Assembly: GCA_023446735.1 (NCBI GenBank)
Contig: JAEXPQ010000286.1
Location: 1 to 25,048, forward strand
From: Verrucomicrobiota bacterium
Lineage (GTDB): Bacteria > Verrucomicrobiota > Verrucomicrobiia > Opitutales > Opitutaceae
Length of the DNA stretch: 25,048 nt
Direction: 5' to 3'
Every line of letters begins with the position of its first letter. Position 1 is the stretch's first letter. Positions 14,850 to 19,887 of this stretch are shown piece by piece. The position numbers and the translations under genes are program-made. The notes below the pieces were generated by a model. That model was given only the letters and a program-made list of their open reading frames with translations, did no database searches and was not told the origin of the DNA.

Positions 14850-15731
14850 TCAACCGGAGACCGCCGCCAGCAGCGCCGCCGCGGTCTCCCGGGCGGCGGG
14901 GTGCTTCACCCCTTGGACCCCGAGCGCGAAATACACCGCCTCCACGAACGCCACGGCGTTGCGCCGCGCCGCGTAGGCCGCCGGCTCGGGCGCGATGCCC
15001 GTGAAACCTTCCGGCAACTCCGCCAGGCGCCGCATGACTGCCAGGAAGCCGGCGCGGTCGAAGTCGTCCCGCAACGCGATCGCGACCACCACCGCCGCCA
15101 GGCGGTCCGGTTCGCCGTGGGTGAAGACCGTCGGCGCCGTCTCCAGCCGGCGCGCGATGGCGTCGAACACCCGCGCTTGGTCGGCCGGGCGCGCCCGCGG
15201 ACTGCGCACCAGCCATTTCAGCAGGTCGGCGGCATGCGCGGTGACATGCACCCACCCCTCCCGCGGGTCCCAGCCGCGCAGATCGCGCTCGTCCACCAGC
15301 ACCGCCAGGGCTTCGTCGAGGAGCCCGCGGTATTCGTCTTCGGCCAGGAATGGCGCCTGCGCGTCCACCGCGGCCGCCAGCGCGAGATTGAGCGCCCCGA
15401 ACGCGCGCCCAAGCACCGCCTCCGGCCCCTTCCCCCCGAGGTGCTGCCGCCACACGGGCATAAGCTCGCGGAGGTCCTTCCCCGCCAGCGTTCCGCGGCG
15501 AACCCACTCGGCCGTGATCGTGTAGCCCAGTGCGTCGCGCCATTCCGGATCCGGGTTGCCGACATGGCCGGCGAGCTCCCGCGCCAACGCCGCCGGATCG
15601 GCGCCCGCCGGCACGGCGTAGTCCCGCCGCACGATTTCCCGCCAGAACTCCACCGAATGGAGACGGGGCGCCTCCGCCCGACCGAGCACGCACCAGCAGC
15701 CCCACATGAGCCCGAGAACAATTCGCCACAT
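14850..15731 (-). CDS. DUF2785 family protein
   Basis: A 293-residue protein with a short N-terminal signal-like segment (RIVLGLMWGCWCVLGRAEA). The remainder matches DUF2785: NPDPEWRDALGYTITAEWVRRGTL, then GRAFGALNLALAAAVDA, and the signature ERDLRGWDPREGWVHVTAHAADLLKWLVRSP. DUF2785 proteins are all-helical with repeated helix pairs; no biochemical activity is known to me. The signal segment suggests export. It is convergent with paralogue A and divergent from paralogue B of the small membrane proteins that flank it, so all three may form one functional neighbourhood. Start ATG is the complement of 15729-15731. Confidence 0.83.
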   Translation of the reverse strand: MWRIVLGLMWGCWCVLGRAEAPRLHSVEFWREIVRRDYAVPAGADPAALARELAGHVGNPDPEWRDALGYTITAEWVRRGTLAGKDLRELMPVWRQHLGGKGPEAVLGRAFGALNLALAAAVDAQAPFLAEDEYRGLLDEALAVLVDERDLRGWDPREGWVHVTAHAADLLKWLVRSPRARPADQARVFDAIARRLETAPTVFTHGEPDRLAAVVVAIALRDDFDRAGFLAVMRRLAELPEGFTGIAPEPAAYAARRNAVAFVEAVYFALGVQGVKHPAARETAAALLAAVSG

Positions 15732-15941
15732 GACGCCACAATCCCACCGGCGGCCCACGCGGCAATCCTCGTTCGCGGCCCGCCGGGGAGGCGGCGCCCG
15801 CGGGGCGTCACCCGGATGAAGCGGTTCGCCCGGATCCGGGACCGATCCCGCCGCCGGGGAGCCGTCCATCCAAGAGCCATGGCCCCACCCCGCGCCATCG
15901 TCATCGTGCGATCCCGACCGCCCCGGCGGCTCTTCCACCCC

Positions 15942-16343
15942 GTGAACCTCCTGCTGGCCTACCTTCTCCTCCAGACGGCCCTCGTCGGCGCCATGCTCGC
16001 GGCCCGGCAGCAACTGGCGCGGTTTCTGGACGCGTGTCCCGCGATCGCCAGTCCGGCCGACCTCGCGGCCTTCAAACGGGTCGCCCGGTGCCAGATGTTC
16101 GGGGCCATCGGAATCCTGGCGCTCGGCCCGATCGGCATCCCCGGCAGCCTGTACCTGCCATTTGCGTACGGCCGCCCCGGGTTCGCGATGGCGCTGGGGC
16201 TGTGCTCCATCGGCTTCGCACTCGGACGCAGCACGCGCAGCCTGGAGATCCGCGCCCGCGCCCTCGAGTGCGGGGACCACCTGCGATCCGAATACGAGCG
16301 GATCTGTGCCAGCTGGACCGGCAAGGTACTGCCCGACTTCTGA
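15942..16343 (+). CDS. Small membrane protein, paralogue B
   Basis: The reading frame is open far upstream, with an ATG at 15879, but the GTG at 15942 gives 133 residues, exactly the length of paralogue A, and makes the two align from residue 1 (VNLLLAYLLLQTALV versus MRLALPYFVLQIALL). I therefore choose GTG. Conserved blocks are AFKRVARCQMFGA, IGFALGRSTRSLEIRARALE and the ending VLPDF. It has an N-terminal and one or two central membrane segments and a basic tail. Its stop lies 11 bases from the broken end of the vsr1 remnant, so the rearrangement stopped just outside this gene. Function unknown. Confidence 0.78.
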   Translation: MNLLLAYLLLQTALVGAMLAARQQLARFLDACPAIASPADLAAFKRVARCQMFGAIGILALGPIGIPGSLYLPFAYGRPGFAMALGLCSIGFALGRSTRSLEIRARALECGDHLRSEYERICASWTGKVLPDF

Positions 16344-16496
16344 GCCTGGACGAAGCGGTTGGCCGCGATCTTCGCGACCCAGAACGCCCGCCGTGACTTC
16401 GGCCGCGTGTAGTGCCGCGGACACCCGTGCCAGAAACAGCCGTCGACGAACACCATCAGCCGCTCTTTCCGGAAAACGAAGTCCGGCCGCACGATG

Positions 16497-16538
16497 ACGG
16501 TGGACGGTAGACGGTGGACCGTGGTCGGTCGATGGTGG
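16497..16538. repeat. Heptamer array in the vsr1 insert, left block
   Basis: Six units of seven bases in register: ACGGTGG, ACGGTAG, ACGGTGG, ACCGTGG, TCGGTCG, ATGGTGG. It forms one end of the in-frame insert in vsr1. Confidence 0.8.
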
Positions 16539-16625
16539 CAACTCCCGTCCGCCGTGGCGCGGTGCCCTCGTCGCCTCTGGCGCCGCCGCAGGCGGGTGAA
16601 CTTCAGCCCGCGTCCGTCCTCATGC

Positions 16626-16660
16626 CCACCGGCCACCGGCAACTGGTCACTGGTCACCGT
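16626..16660. repeat. Heptamer array in the vsr1 insert, right block
   Basis: Five units in register: CCACCGG, CCACCGG, CAACTGG, TCACTGG, TCACCGT. It lies near the other end of the insert, about 90 bp from the left block. Confidence 0.8.
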
Positions 16661-16909
16661 CGTCTGTCCTCGCAGGCGCAGCCTGCTCCCTCTCCGCCAG
16701 CCGCCGAGCCCCGCCGCGCGCAGCAGCGCGACCAGCCGCAGCTCCGTCGATGCATTCCCCGCCGAGCGCACCCGCGCCATCAACGCGCTGCGCTGTTTCG
16801 GAGTCAGGATGTCGGCCATGCCCGGAGCAAGCCGCCACGACCCGCTGGAAGCAAACCCGGGAAACCGGCCCGATCCCGGCCACCGGAGTTCAGGCTTGCA
16901 GCGAAGCCC

Positions 16910-16960
16910 GGTAATACCGACTTTTCACCCGGCAATACCGGGCAATCCCCCGGTAATACC
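16910..16960 (+). promoter_or_regulatory. Helically phased GGTAATACC operator array
   Basis: Four related 9-mers precede the nucleotidyltransferase gene: GGTAATACC (16910), GGCAATACC (16931), the degenerate GGCAATCCC (16941) and GGTAATACC (16952). Their starts are 21, 10 and 11 bases apart, close to whole turns of B-DNA. Each is a near-palindrome (GGTA-A-TACC). The last ends 7 bases before the chosen start codon. This is what an autoregulatory operator for the winged-helix gene product would look like. Confidence 0.65.
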
Positions 16961-16967
16961 AGACCTC

Positions 16968-17585
16968 TTGAACAAACTCGCCCTCCTGTTCCACTCCGAG
17001 GTCCGGGCCGAGCTGCTCCAGCTGCTGTTCGGCCTGAACCCCGCCCGGCTCTACCGCGCCGAGATCATCAAGCGCACGGAGTTCGCCCCCGCCTCCGTCG
17101 AGGAGGAGCTGGCGAAACTGGTGAAGCTCGAGCTGCTCACGACCACCACCGACGGCAACCGCCGCTACTACGCCGCCAACCCGGCGCATCCGCTCTTTCC
17201 CGAGCTGCGCAACATCGTCCTGAAAACTTCCGGGCTGAAGGACCTGCTCCACGACGCCCTGCGCGCCTCGAAGAAGATCGAGTACGCCTTTGTCTTCGGC
17301 TCCCTCGCCGACCTGCGCGAGCGCGCCGAGAGCGACCTCGACCTGATGGTGATCGGCGCCGCCACCCAGCGCGAACTCGCCTCCCCGCTGCGGACCCTGG
17401 CCGAGAAACTCGCCCGCGAGGTCAATCCCCACTTCCTCACCACAGCGGAGCTGCTCCGGCGGCTCGCCGCGCGCGACCATTTCCTGAGCGAGGTTGTCGC
17501 GAAGCCGAAACTCTTCATCATCGGGGACGAACATGAGTTTGCCGACATGGTTGGCCGCGGCAGCGCCGTCGCCCTGCAAATTTGA
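16968..17585 (+). CDS. Winged-helix plus nucleotidyltransferase-domain protein
   Basis: About 205 residues. Residues 1-85 form a winged helix (LFHSEVRAELLQLLFG, RAEIIKRTEFAPASVEEELAKLVKLELL, then NRRYYAAN). Residues 100-190 are a minimal nucleotidyltransferase domain: the strand FVFGS (108-112), then ESDLDLMVIG with catalytic Asp123 and Asp125. The GS(x10)DLD spacing suits MNT-type enzymes, which in some toxin-antitoxin systems adenylylate the partner; others act as regulators. The start is uncertain. TTG 16968 is chosen because homology begins there and any earlier start would translate the repeat array. Next downstream, after 31 bases, are DUF4160 and DUF2442 genes, so this may regulate that pair. 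Confidence 0.82.
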   Translation: MNKLALLFHSEVRAELLQLLFGLNPARLYRAEIIKRTEFAPASVEEELAKLVKLELLTTTTDGNRRYYAANPAHPLFPELRNIVLKTSGLKDLLHDALRASKKIEYAFVFGSLADLRERAESDLDLMVIGAATQRELASPLRTLAEKLAREVNPHFLTTAELLRRLAARDHFLSEVVAKPKLFIIGDEHEFADMVGRGSAVALQI

Positions 17586-17616
17586 CGTTGTTGCGGCCAA
17601 CGCCAGCATCGGCGCC

Positions 17617-17856
17617 ATGCCCACGGTGCTGCGCATCGGCCCCTACCGCTTTCATTTCTACAGCCGCGAAGGCACGGAGCCGCCACACATCCACGTCGCG
17701 CGCGACGACTTCGAGGCCAAGTTCTGGCTGCGGCCGGTGGGGCTCGCTGCCAACCACGGTTTCTCCGCCGCTGAAGCGCGTGAGGTCGGACGCCTCGTGG
17801 AAGAGCATTGCGAGGAACTCATCGCCGCCTACGTTCGCACCCATGGCCACAACTGA
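17617..17856 (+). CDS. DUF4160 protein, toxin-antitoxin-like
   Basis: A 79-residue protein with the DUF4160 signature: MPTVLRIGPYRFHFYSREGTEPPHIHVAR, then AKFWLRPVGLAANHGFSAAEAREVGRLVEEH. Size and position of the PPHIHV motif are as in the family. The start overlaps nothing, but its stop overlaps the DUF2442 start by 14 bases. DUF4160 genes are regularly found directly before DUF2442 genes; the pair is regarded as a putative toxin-antitoxin system, though which partner is toxic is unclear to me. It follows the nucleotidyltransferase gene by 31 bases and is probably in the same operon. Confidence 0.88.
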   Translation: MPTVLRIGPYRFHFYSREGTEPPHIHVARDDFEAKFWLRPVGLAANHGFSAAEAREVGRLVEEHCEELIAAYVRTHGHN

Positions 17857-18112
17857 CACCACTGAGGCGGTCATCGCCCGGCGCTGCTGGATCGAGGGCC
17901 GTCGCGTCTGGCTCGAGCTCGCCGACGACCGTCATATCAGTTTCCCAGCTACCAAGTATCCCCGACTGGCCGCAGCCCCACAGTCGCTGCTGGAATCTGT
18001 CCGACTGCGCGTGCAGGGGCAGGCCTTGCGCTGGGAGGAGCTCGATGAGGACATCTGGGTGGCCGACGCCGCCCTTGGCCGGTTCCCCGTCGTGCGTCAG
18101 GCCGCAAGCTGA
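17843..18112 (+). CDS. DUF2442 protein, partner of DUF4160
   Basis: An 89-residue protein. After a short N-terminus it reads WIEGRRVWLELADDRHISFPATKYPRL and then LRWEELDEDIWVADAALG, the typical DUF2442 layout (VEVxLxDGRxIxxPxxxFPRL ... IxWPxLDEDIxVxxLL). It overlaps the DUF4160 gene by 14 bases, indicating translational coupling. DUF2442 proteins are small and often chromosomal partners of DUF4160; some are fused to helix-turn-helix domains, but none is present here. Function is inferred only from pairing. Confidence 0.87.
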   Translation: MATTDTTEAVIARRCWIEGRRVWLELADDRHISFPATKYPRLAAAPQSLLESVRLRVQGQALRWEELDEDIWVADAALGRFPVVRQAAS

Positions 18113-18252
18113 GCTGTCACCGGTCACTTTGGGCAGCGGGTTTTGATCGGAGTTGAGGGTTGGAGGACAAGCTTCGAGCGCCGCGCGGATGCGATCAACG
18201 GATCAGGCTTCGGACAGCCTGTGCCGTCCCCGCTTCGCCGCCCGGCCCGACT

Positions 18253-18406
18253 GCCTCCGTCCTCCGTCGCCTGCCTTCGGCATCTTGCCAGTTTTCACCT
18301 GTTACCTGGCACTTGGGTTCGTCCGCCTCCGTCCACCGGCGACCGGTCACCGTCCACCACCCACCATCCTCCGTCCCGAAACCCTGAACCTTGAACCCTA
18401 AACCGG
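18253..18406. repeat. 22-unit degenerate heptamer array
   Basis: 154 bp can be read as 22 seven-base units without losing register, from GCCTCCG at 18253 to AAACCGG at 18400. Individual units drift (TTACCTG, GCACTTG, CGTCCAC, CGGTCAC, GAACCTT, GAACCCT), but position 4-5 is almost always a pyrimidine pair, usually CC. It overlaps the last bases of the vsr2 remnant and fills most of the 285-bp gap after the DUF2442 gene. A short similar stretch (GTCACCG, GTCACTT) lies right after that gene at about 18117. No protein is encoded here. Confidence 0.75.
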
Positions 18407-18604
18407 CGGGCGCAGCCCGCCCCTCACCCGCGCGAGCGTGCGCCCGAGCTGCCGCGGCGCCAGCGCATGCTCCCACACATGCAGCACCCGCCAGCCCGCC
18501 GCGCCTTCGGCCGCGTGTAGTGGGCGGGACACCCGTGCCAGAAACAACCGTCGACGAACACCACCAGCCGCTCTTTCCGGAACACGAAGTCCGGCCGCAC
18601 GATG

Positions 18605-18646
18605 ACAGTGGACGGTAGACGGTGGACCGTGGTCAGTCGATGGTGG
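18605..18646. repeat. Heptamer array in the vsr2 insert, left block
   Basis: Six units: ACAGTGG, ACGGTAG, ACGGTGG, ACCGTGG, TCAGTCG, ATGGTGG. It differs from the vsr1 block at two bases. Confidence 0.8.
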
Positions 18647-18733
18647 CAACTCCCGTCCGCCATGGCGCGGTGCCCTGGTCGCCTCTGGCGCCGCCGCAGG
18701 CGGGTGAACTTCAGCCCGCGTCCGTCCTCATGC

Positions 18734-18768
18734 CCACCGGCCACCGGCAACTGGTCACTGGTCACCGT
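18734..18768. repeat. Heptamer array in the vsr2 insert, right block
   Basis: Five units identical to the right block of the vsr1 insert (CCACCGG twice, CAACTGG, TCACTGG, TCACCGT). Confidence 0.8.
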
Positions 18769-18948
18769 CGTCTGTCCTCGCAGGCGCAGCCTGCACCCGC
18801 GACGCCAGCCGCGGATCCCCGCCGCGCGCAGCAGCGCGACCAGCCGCAGCTCCGTCGACGCGTTCCCCGCCGAACGGATCCGCGCCATCAGCGCGCTGCG
18901 CTGCTTCGGGGTGAGGATGTCGGCCATATCCGGTCAAGGCCACGCGGC

Positions 18949-19281
18949 TCACGGCAGGCGCAAGAACGCAGCCACCGGGTCGGCCGCGAATCGTACGATC
19001 TCCGCCCGCCTTCGCCGCAGGAGCTGCTCGATCAGGTCCGTGCTGCAATTGCCCAGCTCTATCCCGACCACCTTGGGCGGCGCGCCCTGCAGAAAACTCA
19101 GATGCCGGAAGTCCTCGTCCTTCGATACAATGATGAAGCCCTGCTCACACGCGTGGCGCCAGACCGCGACATCGGCGCCGCCTGCCAACCCGCAGTCCCG
19201 CACGTGGGCACTCCCCGGAAAGACATCGGCCAAGCGGCGGACGAGCTGGGGCGAGAGGTTCTCGTCGAACAACAGCCTCAT
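18949..19281 (-). CDS. DUF5615 PIN-like toxin
   Basis: A 110-residue PIN-like protein. It begins MRLLFDENLSPQLVRRLADVFPGSAHVRD, and has IIVSKDEDFRHLS (50-62). In DUF5615 proteins the Asp6-Glu7 pair and the KDEDF acids are the presumed metal-binding nuclease site. Length is typical. The start overlaps the stop of the DUF433 gene by four bases (ATGA), so expression is coupled with the antitoxin made first. The expected role is RNA cleavage held in check by DUF433, as in VapBC-like systems; cleavage itself is inferred from family. Confidence 0.92.
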   Translation of the reverse strand: MRLLFDENLSPQLVRRLADVFPGSAHVRDCGLAGGADVAVWRHACEQGFIIVSKDEDFRHLSFLQGAPPKVVGIELGNCSTDLIEQLLRRRRAEIVRFAADPVAAFLRLP

Positions 19282-19505
19282 GCCGCCGGGGCCGTGTAGA
19301 GCCGCCGTTCACGGTCCGCCGCGAAGGCGAGGCAGGCCCGGATGTCCTCGAGCGTGAGGTCGGGAAAATCGGCGACGATCGCCTCCGCCGTCATGCCACC
19401 GGCGAGATAGTCGAGCACATCGTAGACCGTGATGCGCAACCCGCGGATACAGGGTTTGCCGCCCCGTTTGCCGGGTTCGATCGTGATGATGCCGCGATAA
19501 TCCAT
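19278..19505 (-). CDS. DUF433 antitoxin
   Basis: A 75-residue protein with the DUF433 signature: ITIEPGKRGGKPCIRGLRITVYDVLDYLAGGMTAEAIVADFPDLTLEDIRACLAFAADRE. The helical part from TAEAIVADFP is a small helix-turn-helix that in related pairs binds the operon promoter. It is first in the operon and overlaps the PIN-like toxin by ATGA. No Shine-Dalgarno motif precedes it. Family and pairing are secure. Confidence 0.93.
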   Translation of the reverse strand: MDYRGIITIEPGKRGGKPCIRGLRITVYDVLDYLAGGMTAEAIVADFPDLTLEDIRACLAFAADRERRLYTAPAA

Positions 19506-19680
19506 GCGCGGGACGATAGCGCCCCCCCCAACCGAGGCAAGAGCCGGACCGTACGCGCCAGGGCCCCGCTCACCGCCACCGCCCCCGGTTTCCGGTCTTC
19601 AGTCTCCGCTCCGTGCGGGACACGAAATCCCGCTTCCTCGCGAGCGGACGACCGACGCCTGGGGACGGACGCCGGATTGG

Positions 19681-19766
19681 CACCACGGAGGACGCGGAGG
19701 TCGCAGAGGTCGAACCGGTCCGGTCTCTTTGGCCCTTCCTCCGTGCTCTCGGTGCGCTCTTTGGTG
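19681..19766. repeat. Nonamer-based imperfect inverted element
   Basis: The left arm reads CACCACGGA, GGACGCGGA, GGTCGCAGA as nine-base units; the right arm (about 19735-19766) is the pyrimidine complement CTTCCTCCGTGCTCTCGGTG... ending in TTTGGTG. The outer CACCA/TGGTG pair and the GGAGG/CCTCC blocks allow an imperfect hairpin. On the minus strand it reads FTKERTES then LCDLRVLRG, a wording I have seen as spurious 'protein' in many bacterial genomes, so this is probably a widespread dispersed repeat. Confidence 0.6.
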
Positions 19767-19833
19767 AATCCTTCCCGCCACCGCCCACCCACTCGGAGGC
19801 GCACCGCGCCGGAGACTCTGCTCAACAGCAGAG

Positions 19834-19874
19834 CGTCGACGCGTTCCCCGCCGAGCGGATCCGCGCCATCAGCG
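19834..19874 (-). pseudogene. vsr: vsr3: 41-bp vsr N-terminal fragment
   Basis: These bases match vsr2 positions 18853-18893 with one mismatch and read SLMARIRSAGNAST on the minus strand, the N-terminal motif of Vsr. Similarity ends sharply on both sides. It is in the same orientation as vsr1 and vsr2 and lies 13 bases before the helicase start. Confidence 0.8.
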
Positions 19875-19887
19875 ACATCACGGCCAC

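Larger units (their letters stand above)
16355..16819 (-). pseudogene. vsr: vsr1: truncated very short patch repair endonuclease with an insert
   Basis: The minus strand from 16819 reads MADILTPKQRSALMARVRS, then GNASTELRLVALLRAAG, the N-terminus of Vsr, which nicks DNA at T:G mismatches. Core motifs follow: RPDFVFRKERL, FVDGCFWHGCPRHYTRPKS and FWVAKIAANR. Two defects are visible. About 65 codons (46-110, DNA about 16490-16684) are inserted in frame between GWRRG and RPDF. Homology then stops at codon 155, so the C-terminal block normally ending in a WRV..VWEH motif is missing and the frame runs into the antisense of paralogue B. The active-site region is otherwise kept. The same insert occurs in vsr2. 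It is almost certainly non-functional. Confidence 0.85.
18398..18927 (-). pseudogene. vsr: vsr2: frameshifted very short patch repair endonuclease with the same insert
   Basis: A second vsr remnant in the same orientation as vsr1 and very similar in DNA. It reads MADILTPKQRSALMARIRSA, then the same in-frame insert (about 18598-18792), RPDFVFRKERL, FVDGCFWHGCPAHYTRPKA and RRA. There about 90 bases are missing and the frame shifts near 18493; in the next frame the C-terminal block GWRVLHVWEHALAPRQLGR follows to a stop at 18398. It therefore keeps the C-terminus that vsr1 lacks but has lost the segment before it. It starts 21 bases after the DUF5615 gene and could once have been in that operon. 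Confidence 0.85.
19506..19887. other. Repeat-rich intergenic region before the helicase
   Basis: This 382-bp stretch has no believable gene. It holds a four-unit heptamer array (19585-19612: CCGGTTT, CCGGTCT, TCAGTCT, CCGCTCC), a nonamer-based element (19681-19766) and a 41-bp vsr fragment (19834-19874), each listed separately. The helicase promoter must lie in its right end. Confidence 0.7.

Noticed and set aside
14870..14910. Inverted repeat GGAGACCGC / GCGGTCTCC
   Set aside because: It lies inside the DUF2785 coding region and is expected by chance in such GC-rich DNA.
14832..15941. Long N-terminal extension of membrane-protein paralogue B
   Set aside because: The frame is antisense to the DUF2785 gene, and the GTG at 15942 gives exactly the paralogue's length.
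16490..16684. Intein or self-splicing intron in vsr
   Set aside because: About 65 codons is far too short for an intein and no splicing motifs are seen; an intron would not need to keep the frame open.
16494..16967. N-terminal extension of the nucleotidyltransferase protein
   Set aside because: It would be antisense to vsr1 and would translate the operator repeats; homology starts at the TTG at 16968.
18253..18406. CRISPR array
   Set aside because: The repeat unit is seven bases, there are no spacers of constant length and no cas genes.
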